The translations under genes were made by a program, and so were the position numbers. Below, piece by piece: positions 9,676 through 18,698 of a DNA stretch of 64,000 bases. The notes under the pieces were generated by a model, which saw only the letters and a program-made list of their open reading frames with translations, searched no databases and had not been told where the DNA came from. The stretch is taken from NCBI RefSeq assembly GCF_000764205.1, contig NZ_JQDZ01000067.1:1-64000 (forward strand). Reading direction: 5' to 3'. This DNA comes from Thalassotalea sp. ND16A. Its GTDB lineage: Bacteria; Pseudomonadota; Gammaproteobacteria; Enterobacterales; Alteromonadaceae. The first letter of the stretch is position 1, and each line of letters starts with the position of its first letter.

Positions 9676-12600
9676 ATGCGCTTTAAAATATTATTGGCCT
9701 TTTTGCTACTGGCAAATTTGCCCTTGGCCTTTGCTCAAGATCCAATCGTCTATTCCCGATGTGCCCGAACTACTGATACCATAGAAATTAGCGGAAATGT
9801 GACCATAAACGGTGTCTCACAAGCCGCATCACGGCAAATGAAAGGGCTAGATATCTATGATGTATTGCCTGATGTAAGCAATTTTTTCGGTGATTTTACT
9901 GCGCCTTGTGATTTAGTCTACCGCGATGGAGCAGGCCAGGAAAAAATTCTCTATAATTGCTCAGCATCGTCCACCGATGCAAGCGCCTGTGCCGCCCTCG
10001 ATCCTGCGGTTTCGTTTGATGGCAAAACCATTGCCTTTTCGGTCTTTAGAGGCAAATTATATCAGCACCGGGAAAATGTAGACTTCCGGGTGCTTGAACC
10101 CACGGCGGATGCGGGTAACATTGGCTGGACTGACCTGCCAAATAAAAAGCTCAAAAGCAACGGCGCGCATTTGCATACCGTTGATGTGGCAACGGGGGCC
10201 TTGTCGGTCAACCCCTTTGAACCAGGCATCTATGATTCCGGCCCGGCCTTTTTGGCGAACGGTCGTATCGCCTTTACTTCGAATCGCGATGGCAACACCA
10301 GTACTGTGGTTTGGCGGACAACGGCTTCTGCACAAGGAACCCGCATTTGGACCATAGATCAGAATTGGCGAAATTTAGACTTGGCCAGTCATCATTCCTT
10401 GTCTCAGGAACAACATCCCTATTTGTTAAAAAATGGCCGTTTGGCTTACTCCAGTTGGCAAATTTTAGGCGCCAAACCGTTTAAGTATACCAATGGCTCC
10501 ACCGGTGGTTTTGATACGCTAGCTAATTTATTTCATATTTACACGCAAAATCCCGATGGTGGCAGTAACTTTGCATTTTATGGCCAACATAGTGGTGATC
10601 ATGCTGACAGTTATTTTGGCGTGTCTCATCTTGCCGCCCATTTTATCACGCAAACGACGGACGAAAGAGTCTGGTTTGGCGATTATTATCGTGGCAATAA
10701 TAACGGCTTGGGTATCGTTGTTGGGGTCATGCCGGAGCCGGAAGGTCAAGAAGGGATAGCGCCGGAAGAGGCGGAAAACCTGGCAGATGTCTTTGCTCCT
10801 CGTGATGCTATAAACTTTGCTTCCTGGTCGACGAGTAATGATTCCGTGTCAAAATCTATGCCGGCACCGGGTGTTAAACATCGCGACTATGAAAACGACT
10901 TGATTTTTGCAGGAAAAGTTGGCCATCCTGCCGCATTGACTGAAAATGGCCTAATGCTGGCCTGGGGCAAAGGCGCCTGCAGCACAGTAGCCGCAAATGA
11001 AATATTTGTCGATCTCGGTCTCGATGTGCCACCGAAAACCAGTGGCTCTGGTGCCGGAGTAGCGATGAATATGATGACTCATCTTGATACGAACACGCCC
11101 GGTTGTGATGTTGGATTATACCGGGCAACCGCCATCCCATCGCAGCACCCCAGCGACTTAGAAATGATTGTCGATAGTCCAGATTGGCATGAGCTTATGG
11201 CTCGAGCGGTCGTGCCCTATAATGCCATTCACGGACGAGAAAAGCCCACCGATATCCCATCGTCTGAGCTGAACAATCAGAACCCATTGCTTGCACATGG
11301 TACGCCATTTGGATTATTGGGCGCGGCATCCATTACCGACAGAGAAACCCACCCCAAACAAGGAATTAAATTCGCCGGTGAACAGCAATTTAATTTACAG
11401 GGAACGGATACCATCAATTATGCCGATGAGGATTTATGTGGTGTTCGTATTCTCTCGTTGCTGCCGAACAGAGATCGAAATACGTCTTATCATACTTCTA
11501 ATCTTCTCGGTGAACGAGTTGGCATTTTAGGCGAGTTTCCGGTCATCAACCGGGATGCTGCAGGCAACCGAGTCGATGACCCAAGTGGTAACCCCGACAC
11601 CAGCTTTTTGGTACGTATGCCGGCCAATGCTCCGTATCTAATGCAAGGCATCGATTGTAATGGCCGCACCCTAAACACAGATATGAGCTGGCAGAGTCTA
11701 CGCCCTGGCGAAGAAAAAGTGTGTGGCGGTTGTCATGTGCATTCCAGGCCTTCCAGGATCACCTTTGAACAAAGCTATGCCGCTACTACTCACTATACGG
11801 TGCCACGTTTAGGTGAAGGTAAAGTGCCGTTGTTAACCGGGAAAAATGGCAACAACGTAGCCCAAAGAACGGTCACTGGTAATATCCTGCAACTTGATTT
11901 TGCCCGAGATATCGCTCCTATCTTCGCCAGGCGCTGCACTGCTTGTCACGGTGGCTCAACACCAGAAGCAGAGCTTGCGCTCGACCGTCCTGGCGATCAC
12001 GACAACAACAGTCAATCACCATCCACTTGGTGGTGCTTGGTTGGTGATGACCAACAAGACTGTTTATCCGCTAACAAGTTCTTTACCGGTGAAGGTAACA
12101 ATGATACCAGCTTTAGACGCCCGCAAGTCTCTCGCTATATTCGTGCCTTTAACTCATTGGGCAGTCTGTTGTACTGGAAAGCCGCGAATAAACGCACCGA
12201 TAATAATACCGATGGTTCACACGCGGATGATTTAGATTTTGGTGCTGACCACCCAACGACGATCACAGCAGAAGAACTCGGTTTATTGTCACGTTGGATT
12301 GATATCGGGGCACCGGGTGGCGCTAAAGAGTTACTTGATACCCAAAAGCCAACCCTACATCTGACTGCCACCAGAAAAAGTAACCTGCTTTTCACCTTAA
12401 ATATCGGTACCGTAGACATCGGCAGTGGCATTGCTGCGAACAGCCTCATTGTATGTATCATCGACAGTAACAACAACTGCAGAAACATCGCCGGCCCGGC
12501 AGAAGTCAGCGGCATAACCACGGTAGACTTAGCTGAGGCTTTGAGCGAGCCAACAGTCGAAGTCTTCGCCAGCGTTAACGATTTAGCTGGTAATATTACT

Positions 12601-13683
12601 GAAGTTCGTCGCACGCTGCGTTTCTTGGCCAGCCACGCAATTGCTAAAGATGCGTCACAACTTGCTAACGACAAAGATCTATCGAAAAACGTTGAGCTGA
12701 TAGATCCTCAGCAATTAATTGACCAAGCGCCAAAGGGCTCGACCCTAAAAATACCAAGCGGCACCTATGGACAAGGGCTTGTCATCAATAAATCACTCAC
12801 CTTAGATCTCTCCGGAGTCTTGTTATTAGGAGTGGTAAATAGCAAAGCCATAGTTAATATCGATTGTAACGATTGTACGGTTCAACTAGAAAATTTCCAC
12901 GGTGATGGCAATCAAGCAGGCTGCCTCTTTGGCAACTGTGCCGGGGTCAAAGTCGAAGGTAGCAATTTTGATGTGTCAATTAAAAACTCCGTCATCAATA
13001 ATACCGTAATGGGTATCCTCTCGGATAACCGAGGTGGCAGTTTATTGATCGAAAATACCCTGATCGAGAATACCGGTCTAAACGATAGATCTCAAACACT
13101 GGCTCATGGTGTCTATGCAGGTCGAATCGATAACTTAATCTTCCGAAACAGTACGGTTCGTGCTGTTTTTGGCAATGGCCACTTAATTAAAAGTCGTGCC
13201 ATTAATACTTTGATTGAGCAAAGTAATCTGCTTGGCTTACATGGATTGCAATCTCGAACCATTGATTTTCCTTGCGGTGGCAATCTAACGGTAAGCAGCA
13301 GTACTTTACAGCACGGAAAAAATTCTGATAATGCCGATGTGATCAGTATTGGCACTGAAAAACGCGTGTGCAACGGACATGTACGTCCATCAAGAGTAAA
13401 ATTATCCAACAATTGGATTATTATTGAGCGCACAAGATCAGCCAGCGAACGGGGACGAAATCGAGGTAAAACCAGGTTATTCACCTGGCGGGCTCCGATT
13501 CGAGGGTTTATCGCCAATGATAACAATATCATTGAAAAAACCGGCGTATGGAGTTTAGACACAAATGGCAGATTGCCTGAATTATCTCTCAGCAATAGAG
13601 TGTTTTTAAGTAGAAAACAAGTGGGCCTCGCTACCAATGAACTACCACTGAGGCTAAATCAATATATGGATAGTAAAAAATAA
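9676..13683 (+). CDS. Secreted HzsA-related protein with two CXXCH motifs and a C-terminal parallel beta-helix
   Basis: A 1335-residue paralogue of the protein at 5955. It is colinear with it without net insertions up to the second heme motif: CGGCH is again at C683 and CTACH at C754, and the signal peptide is nearly the same. The two diverge at about residue 983. Here the Pro-Glu stalk and sorting-like tail are replaced by about 350 residues resembling a right-handed parallel beta-helix, with repeats such as GSLLIENTLIENTG, NLIFRNSTVRAV and NTLIEQSNLLGL, and several cysteine pairs. Beta-helices often bind or cleave polysaccharides; which applies here is unknown. No membrane anchor is visible, so it is probably periplasmic or secreted. 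The frame extends back to 9631, but the ATG at 9676 matches the start of the paralogue and its leader AGAGTTAAACC. Confidence 0.7.
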   Translation: MRFKILLAFLLLANLPLAFAQDPIVYSRCARTTDTIEISGNVTINGVSQAASRQMKGLDIYDVLPDVSNFFGDFTAPCDLVYRDGAGQEKILYNCSASSTDASACAALDPAVSFDGKTIAFSVFRGKLYQHRENVDFRVLEPTADAGNIGWTDLPNKKLKSNGAHLHTVDVATGALSVNPFEPGIYDSGPAFLANGRIAFTSNRDGNTSTVVWRTTASAQGTRIWTIDQNWRNLDLASHHSLSQEQHPYLLKNGRLAYSSWQILGAKPFKYTNGSTGGFDTLANLFHIYTQNPDGGSNFAFYGQHSGDHADSYFGVSHLAAHFITQTTDERVWFGDYYRGNNNGLGIVVGVMPEPEGQEGIAPEEAENLADVFAPRDAINFASWSTSNDSVSKSMPAPGVKHRDYENDLIFAGKVGHPAALTENGLMLAWGKGACSTVAANEIFVDLGLDVPPKTSGSGAGVAMNMMTHLDTNTPGCDVGLYRATAIPSQHPSDLEMIVDSPDWHELMARAVVPYNAIHGREKPTDIPSSELNNQNPLLAHGTPFGLLGAASITDRETHPKQGIKFAGEQQFNLQGTDTINYADEDLCGVRILSLLPNRDRNTSYHTSNLLGERVGILGEFPVINRDAAGNRVDDPSGNPDTSFLVRMPANAPYLMQGIDCNGRTLNTDMSWQSLRPGEEKVCGGCHVHSRPSRITFEQSYAATTHYTVPRLGEGKVPLLTGKNGNNVAQRTVTGNILQLDFARDIAPIFARRCTACHGGSTPEAELALDRPGDHDNNSQSPSTWWCLVGDDQQDCLSANKFFTGEGNNDTSFRRPQVSRYIRAFNSLGSLLYWKAANKRTDNNTDGSHADDLDFGADHPTTITAEELGLLSRWIDIGAPGGAKELLDTQKPTLHLTATRKSNLLFTLNIGTVDIGSGIAANSLIVCIIDSNNNCRNIAGPAEVSGITTVDLAEALSEPTVEVFASVNDLAGNITEVRRTLRFLASHAIAKDASQLANDKDLSKNVELIDPQQLIDQAPKGSTLKIPSGTYGQGLVINKSLTLDLSGVLLLGVVNSKAIVNIDCNDCTVQLENFHGDGNQAGCLFGNCAGVKVEGSNFDVSIKNSVINNTVMGILSDNRGGSLLIENTLIENTGLNDRSQTLAHGVYAGRIDNLIFRNSTVRAVFGNGHLIKSRAINTLIEQSNLLGLHGLQSRTIDFPCGGNLTVSSSTLQHGKNSDNADVISIGTEKRVCNGHVRPSRVKLSNNWIIIERTRSASERGRNRGKTRLFTWRAPIRGFIANDNNIIEKTGVWSLDTNGRLPELSLSNRVFLSRKQVGLATNELPLRLNQYMDSKK

Positions 13684-13750
13684 AACACCAATAACTAGTG
13701 AGGCTTGCTCTATACCCGTCACCATTGAAAGTGCAGGATTTCAGTGAGAA

Positions 13751-14953
13751 TTATCTTCGTCTAAGCACTTTTTTGCAGACATTAGTCATATCTTGAAAGA
13801 ATGGCAAGGGATCATCAAGACTGAATACAAAATACTTGGTTTTACGACTAAATATAGCTGTTAATAACGTTAAGAACTCTCGAGATTTATCAAAGTGGCT
13901 ATTAGGATCTTCTATTTTATTACTTTCAAAGAGAATTCTGTATAAGCGCTTTAGTTCCGGGATCATGTATATGCAGTTTTGCTGTGAAAGTTGAGGTTGA
14001 ATGACAGGTTGATTTGCGCCAAGCAGCTTTACTAAATTCGAAGCAAACTCAGCGCCTGAGTGTATAGCTAATGGACTACTGCCCCAAAATCTGCCATTAA
14101 TTTCCATCAATACATATTTTTGTTTGTCGCTTGAATAACGATATTCAACCATAGCAACCCCAGACCAACAAAGTCTTGCTAACAGGGCTTTCGATTTTTG
14201 CAGGCATTCCTGGTGTTCAGCTAATGGCAAGGAACGACAAAAAGCAGAAGTACCACCTTCAGGAGGCCATTCATGAACCCGTTCATGCTGAAACTCAACA
14301 TAGGATTTCCCTGCTTTACACAAGAAAAACTGTCCGAGCCCTTTACCGTCACAATATTCCTGGATCAGCGGATAGATACTTATTTTTTCATAAACCGACA
14401 AGAGTGATTTTAATTGTTCAATGCTTTTTGCGAATTGTAATTTATGAAAGCCAATACCCGATTTTGATAACAGCGGTTGAACATTGAGGGGGTTTGCCCA
14501 TTTTAGCACCACCGGAAATGAAAGTTCTTGAGCAAATGCGTCAAGCTCATTTAAATCACGCAATTGATAAGATTTGGGAGTATCTATGCCCAAAGTATCT
14601 GCTACCTGTTTTGTTTTATATTTATCTAAGACAATATCCATTTGCGCTTGCTCCGGCACTAACAAAGTAAAGTAGTCCGTTAATACTGGCCGATTTTTAT
14701 TGATAAGATCAATGTCCCCTTCACTAATACAAATGAGAAAATCAGTCTTCGGATCCCCCCCTAAACCCAGTAATTGTGAAATCACTCTTTCTCGGCTATC
14801 TGCGCGAATAACTGAACGTTTACAGTATCTTGATGCATGGCCAATTGAGCGTTTAGCGCCAATACCTATGGTATTGAATTGATTTTTTGCTAAATCGCGT
14901 AACAAGGACAAGCCAATCGGAGAATCGACCCCGAGAACAAAAACATTACTCAT
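13751..14953 (-). CDS. ATP-grasp family protein
   Basis: A 400-residue protein of the ATP-grasp superfamily (carboxylate-amine/thiol ligases). The N-terminus MSNVFVLGVDSPIGLSLLRD is a Rossmann-like preATP-grasp domain. FPVVLKWANP and YPLIQEYCDGKG form the ATP-binding region, and MEINGRFWGSSPLAIHSG carries the metal-binding Glu and Asn. The gene follows a polysaccharide deacetylase by 14 bases and is probably cotranscribed with it. ATP-grasp/deacetylase pairs occur in polysaccharide loci and may attach an amino acid or other acid to a deacetylated amino sugar. The substrate is inference. AAGGA lies upstream of the ATG. Confidence 0.8.
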   Translation of the reverse strand: MSNVFVLGVDSPIGLSLLRDLAKNQFNTIGIGAKRSIGHASRYCKRSVIRADSRERVISQLLGLGGDPKTDFLICISEGDIDLINKNRPVLTDYFTLLVPEQAQMDIVLDKYKTKQVADTLGIDTPKSYQLRDLNELDAFAQELSFPVVLKWANPLNVQPLLSKSGIGFHKLQFAKSIEQLKSLLSVYEKISIYPLIQEYCDGKGLGQFFLCKAGKSYVEFQHERVHEWPPEGGTSAFCRSLPLAEHQECLQKSKALLARLCWSGVAMVEYRYSSDKQKYVLMEINGRFWGSSPLAIHSGAEFASNLVKLLGANQPVIQPQLSQQNCIYMIPELKRLYRILFESNKIEDPNSHFDKSREFLTLLTAIFSRKTKYFVFSLDDPLPFFQDMTNVCKKVLRRR

Positions 14954-14967
14954 CTATCACTTTCCTT

Positions 14968-15969
14968 TTATGTCATCTTATCAGAAATAAAATTTTGCCC
15001 TGCTCGGGAAAGCGACTGCAAGTATGAACTTTGTAAAACCAATTCATTGGAATAACTTTTGACATCCTGCAAATTTATATCTTTCAATGTAGCTGTTACA
15101 AAACGATCATTATTACGTTCAATGTATTGGCATAAAAATTCCAAACGACGTTGATTAAGCTTATGAATACTCATATTCGCAAACCTATCGTCATCTCGTT
15201 TAATAAATTCGAATGGATGAGTTAATATACAAATACTCTCTAACTTTTGTGCAAAAGCTTGCTCTAACAGCGAGATCATTTCGGATACACTAGTCCCTGT
15301 TACGGTAAAGCCTCGAACGGCCTTACTACCTTTAAAGTCAAAGGCAGCGTACGTGGTTAGCGGTAACTCAAGCAGCCCATGAATATTATGAATTCCATGA
15401 TTGAGCCGTAAATTTTTTTCTTTCGGAGGGCATAGCCCGATGGAGATATTAGAGGTTGAACGAATGTTTAATTGAGCTAATGCCTGATATGTATCGGAAC
15501 CTGCAGAAAAATTACCTGTTCGTACCGCCACAGGCTCCCCTACGCCCCACATGTTAAAGCGTTCAATAGCTTCAGAGAAGGTATACACTAACTCAGCAAA
15601 ACTCCTTCCTGTAGAATGATCATTTTTCCCTGTAGATAATGTGAGAGCGCCATTATTAAAATTGAGCCAACAAGGGTGAATGTGTAACTGTAAATCTTGA
15701 CCATGTTCAATAATGGATTCAGCAACTTTCGCCATTTTGTCATCACCAAAATAACGTCCTTGCAAGGACTCGGTAAAAAAGGTGGCTGATAAGTCCGATG
15801 CTGATAATGTTCTTAAAATAAAATCTAAGGCCTCGCTTCTGCCATCAACATAGCCAAATACTGGCTCATCAAACAATGGCGGGTATTGTTTAGGGCATGA
15901 AAAACAACCTGCGATTGACGCTTCTATATCTACGGTGATATAGACTTTAGTACGACTAAACCCTGACAT
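14968..15969 (-). CDS. Polysaccharide deacetylase-like protein (NodB-type fold)
   Basis: A 333-residue protein with features of the NodB/carbohydrate esterase 4 fold: TVDIEAS at residues 12-18 with the catalytic aspartate, a histidine pair in LQLHIHP, VAVRTGNFS, and a late histidine in CILTHPFEF. No signal peptide is visible, so it may act in the cytoplasm on lipid-linked or nucleotide-linked sugars. It lies directly upstream of the ATP-grasp gene, suggesting sequential steps. It diverges from the tyrosine phosphatase gene at 16208 across a 238-base AT-rich spacer. The start has GGGA eight bases upstream. Confidence 0.75.
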   Translation of the reverse strand: MSGFSRTKVYITVDIEASIAGCFSCPKQYPPLFDEPVFGYVDGRSEALDFILRTLSASDLSATFFTESLQGRYFGDDKMAKVAESIIEHGQDLQLHIHPCWLNFNNGALTLSTGKNDHSTGRSFAELVYTFSEAIERFNMWGVGEPVAVRTGNFSAGSDTYQALAQLNIRSTSNISIGLCPPKEKNLRLNHGIHNIHGLLELPLTTYAAFDFKGSKAVRGFTVTGTSVSEMISLLEQAFAQKLESICILTHPFEFIKRDDDRFANMSIHKLNQRRLEFLCQYIERNNDRFVTATLKDINLQDVKSYSNELVLQSSYLQSLSRAGQNFISDKMT

Positions 15970-16207
15970 TTTTCATCCCTAATATGCTTCCTATTTTATC
16001 TGACAATTAATTGAATGTTTTGCTATAAGCATAAGCCAATAAAAATTAACTTGATTACAAATAGCATGACAAAAGTATTGGCCTTCAAATTAAATTCAAC
16101 AAGGTATTCAATGATTTTCATTGGTTGTAATTACCTGGTTGTCAATGCATTATAGTTTACAATGCAAGATGTTTTTATATATTGCATCATAAAAGGTAGA
16201 TGAATTA

Positions 16208-16783
16208 ATGAGCTTTTTATCAACAATAAATAGAAAATTTGGCACTTATAGAGGCATGATCCGACTGGCAATAGAGACCATTAAAATGTGGCTTGGACAT
16301 TATTCACATTGTGAGAAAATAGATTGGTCGAAAGTACAAAGACTGGTATTTGTCTGTCAGGGCAATATTTGTCGTTCACCCTATGGCCACATTTTGGCAA
16401 AGAATTTAGGCATAGAAAACGTTGCCTCTTTTGGCTATGCAACTACGACAGGACAACCTGCTGCCCCACAAGCAATTAAAGTCGCTAAAGCAAGAGGTGT
16501 TTCGCTGAACCAGCATGTAACCACTGACATAAATAATTTTGAATTTCTCGAAGGCGACTTACTACTCGTTATGGAAAGCAGGCACTTAAGTAAAGTTACC
16601 GCATGCAGCCAACAAGGCAGCAACATCCAAGTAACTATGTTAGGACTATGGCGAATGCCAAGACTAGCCTTGCTCTATGATCCGCACAATTTATCCGATG
16701 AATATTTTCACCAATGTTATGTTTCTATCGAAAATGCAACCTTTAATGCGGTAAAAAAATATCAAGCATCAAGACCAGGTTGA
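16208..16783 (+). CDS. Low-molecular-weight protein tyrosine phosphatase
   Basis: A 191-residue cytoplasmic phosphatase. The P-loop CX5RS is CQGNICRS with C50 as nucleophile and R56, and the general acid is in YDPHN (D158). The core is preceded by a 45-residue N-terminal extension longer than in Wzb. In exopolysaccharide loci such phosphatases dephosphorylate the tyrosine autokinase that controls polymerisation; the matching kinase here is at 40196-41107. It stands alone on the plus strand, convergent with the hydrolase gene at 16813. AAGG lies eleven bases before the ATG. Confidence 0.9.
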   Translation: MSFLSTINRKFGTYRGMIRLAIETIKMWLGHYSHCEKIDWSKVQRLVFVCQGNICRSPYGHILAKNLGIENVASFGYATTTGQPAAPQAIKVAKARGVSLNQHVTTDINNFEFLEGDLLLVMESRHLSKVTACSQQGSNIQVTMLGLWRMPRLALLYDPHNLSDEYFHQCYVSIENATFNAVKKYQASRPG

Positions 16784-16812
16784 ATATTTCAATTTCTGAT
16801 TGATTCCTTCTG

Positions 16813-17643
16813 CTAGCAACTTTCGACAAATTTGCAGGTGATGAGTTCGACTTCTCGCTTAAATTTTGCCGATGAAAAGGTGTGATCGGCTGCAGCTAGG
16901 CGGCGTATTTCGCAATAGGGCTGATGTAACTTTTGCCACGCCTGGTTGGTATTCGTTTGCTGATCAAATTCACGTGCGGTTAAGTCAGTACCGCTGAGAA
17001 TTAAGCACAATTTACCATCAAAGGCTTGTAAGCCATTAAGCATACGTACTTGGTAACTCGATTCGTCTCGTTGCTCATTGCCAACACAACCTTTAACAAA
17101 ACCTTTAATTTCGCTACTGGATTCAGCAAGGTTTACTTTACCGGTTATTAGTTTATGCCAAAAACGTTTCGATAACAGCCGTTGCAGGTAATAATATTTA
17201 ACCATGGTTTTCGCCATGGCTTGTTCACTTTCAAGCCAGGGATTAAGTAACACTAAGCCAGATACCCGAGCATCTTTATGCGCATAAATTAATGCCGCGG
17301 AAGCTGCATCGCACAAGCCCCAGAGAACAACTTTCTGTATCTTAGGTTGTTGCTGAAAAAGCGCATCTATCGCCGCTTTGGTATCCTCACAGATAGCATC
17401 AAAATGCTGTTTTTCGGCTTCACTGTCGCCCATGCCACGATAATCAAAGCGCATAACGGTGATGCCTTCGTTCGCTAAATAGCGGGCAAGTTGGATAAAT
17501 TGACGATGACTGCCGACACGGTATTGTGGGCCACCGACGATAATTAAGACCGCAGTTGCTATGGTCTTCGATGAACGACCTTGATGGATGATAGCCATTA
17601 ATTGCTGATCACAGACGTTTAGGGTTATCGCTAGCTCTTTCAT
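16813..17643 (-). CDS. Exosortase A system-associated hydrolase 1 (alpha/beta hydrolase)
   Basis: A 276-residue alpha/beta hydrolase of the XrtA-associated type (TIGR03100). GGPQYRVGSHRQ holds the oxyanion-side loop and MRFDYRGMGDS is typical of the fold. The nucleophile elbow reads WGLCDAAS, so cysteine C111 stands where serine is usual; the likely catalytic histidine is H254 in AAADHTF. It may act as a thioesterase-like enzyme releasing or transferring a group from the acyl carrier protein encoded two genes upstream; that is inference. It overlaps hydrolase 2 by four bases (ATGA) and is the last gene of the long minus-strand operon. Confidence 0.85.
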   Translation of the reverse strand: MKELAITLNVCDQQLMAIIHQGRSSKTIATAVLIIVGGPQYRVGSHRQFIQLARYLANEGITVMRFDYRGMGDSEAEKQHFDAICEDTKAAIDALFQQQPKIQKVVLWGLCDAASAALIYAHKDARVSGLVLLNPWLESEQAMAKTMVKYYYLQRLLSKRFWHKLITGKVNLAESSSEIKGFVKGCVGNEQRDESSYQVRMLNGLQAFDGKLCLILSGTDLTAREFDQQTNTNQAWQKLHQPYCEIRRLAAADHTFSSAKFKREVELITCKFVESC

Positions 17644-18440
17644 GCCGGTTCCGGTGAAGAGATTAATGCTCGGGTCAATTCATAGAGCTCTGGCAATGAA
17701 AAAACATCGGGTACTTGCCAAAATGGCGGCGATTCAAAACAGTGCACCGATACGCTACCTTGCGGCCATTTGGCACATAGGTTTTTAGTGACGGGGCTTA
17801 GCTCATTAGTGGCTAATTCAATCCAAATGATTGGGCTTGCAGGCCTCATATCATCATCAATTTGCAGCATTTCCAACGACGTTAACATCCGAGATGTTAT
17901 GTTATAACCCGCGATTTCAGTGTTGTGACCCGCAAGTATACGTTGCCGCCAATCTGTGTTCTTAGCACTAGAATGGATAATGCTAGCAGCCTGTTTTATC
18001 CGCAGCAACTGCCTGGCAAATTGCTTACCATTGGTTACTGGCTTCCATAATAACTGCTTGTTAATAGGCAATGCTTGATGGAGTTTTTTTTGGTGAGCTA
18101 ATATCAATAAAGCGCCAAATCGTACTCCCCATAATATAATTTTAGATATGCCTTGTTGTTTTAACCACTCACCAGCAGTTAACACATTTTCCAGCCAAAG
18201 ATCACAATCAGCCTGTTCCAGCTCTCCTTCACTGTCACCAGTACCAAAATAGTCAAGCACAAAACAGGGCAGTCCATGTTGTGCAAAATTCTGTGCTTGT
18301 TTAGCCACAACCGCTCTGCTTAAATTGAGCTCCTCGGTAATCGCAGGTAAACACAAAATGGCAGCATCGGAGTTGCTCTTGCCAAATTGGCTAACAAATA
18401 ATTTACCTTGCTTTGATGGAATAAAATGACCTTCTAACAT
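17640..18440 (-). CDS. Exosortase A system-associated hydrolase 2 (alpha/beta hydrolase fold)
   Basis: A 266-residue alpha/beta hydrolase-fold protein of the TIGR03101 type. VLDYFGTGDSEGE matches the fold. The position of the nucleophile elbow reads WGVRFGA, with arginine R107 where serine or cysteine would be expected, so classical hydrolase activity is doubtful. It may be a structural partner of hydrolase 1 or bind an acyl group without cleaving it. It starts three bases after the acyl carrier protein stop and overlaps hydrolase 1 by four bases. Confidence 0.8.
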   Translation of the reverse strand: MLEGHFIPSKQGKLFVSQFGKSNSDAAILCLPAITEELNLSRAVVAKQAQNFAQHGLPCFVLDYFGTGDSEGELEQADCDLWLENVLTAGEWLKQQGISKIILWGVRFGALLILAHQKKLHQALPINKQLLWKPVTNGKQFARQLLRIKQAASIIHSSAKNTDWRQRILAGHNTEIAGYNITSRMLTSLEMLQIDDDMRPASPIIWIELATNELSPVTKNLCAKWPQGSVSVHCFESPPFWQVPDVFSLPELYELTRALISSPEPA

Positions 18441-18443
18441 AAC

Positions 18444-18698
18444 TTAATCGACTTTCTCTGCCACATAGTCAACCAAACTGCCAAAAGTTTCAAACACCTG
18501 TGCACTGATCTCATCGTCTTCAATGATAATGCCGTAATTATCTTCAAGCAGCGTTAAAATCGTCATAATTGCCATTGAGTCGAATTCTGGTATCGTGCCC
18601 AGAATAGCGGTCTCTTTGGTCAAATCATTGATGCTATTTGTCGACAAAACCGTGCCGAGTATTTCGCTAACAATTTTAGTGTGGTTAACCTTGTTCAT
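18444..18698 (-). CDS. Acyl carrier protein
   Basis: An 84-residue carrier protein. The phosphopantetheine attachment serine is S41 in EFDSMAI, and the acidic four-helix pattern fits. It is probably loaded by the acyl-CoA ligase at 230-1843 and served by the two hydrolases directly downstream. It is separate from the fatty-acid AcpP type, which is usually near fabF and has DSLD. Its start overlaps the end of the upstream acyltransferase gene by 14 bases, which implies translational coupling. Confidence 0.9.
   Translation of the reverse strand: MNKVNHTKIVSEILGTVLSTNSINDLTKETAILGTIPEFDSMAIMTILTLLEDNYGIIIEDDEISAQVFETFGSLVDYVAEKVD

Noticed and set aside
12135-12674. 179-residue minus-strand frame inside the second heme-motif gene
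   Set aside because: A near-identical shadow frame lies antisense to the paralogue (8414-8917); both only mirror the conserved coding strand.
5955-13683. Duplication of the heme-motif genes by a mobile element
   Set aside because: No transposase, terminal inverted repeats or target duplication flank the copies; simple tandem duplication followed by divergence explains them.
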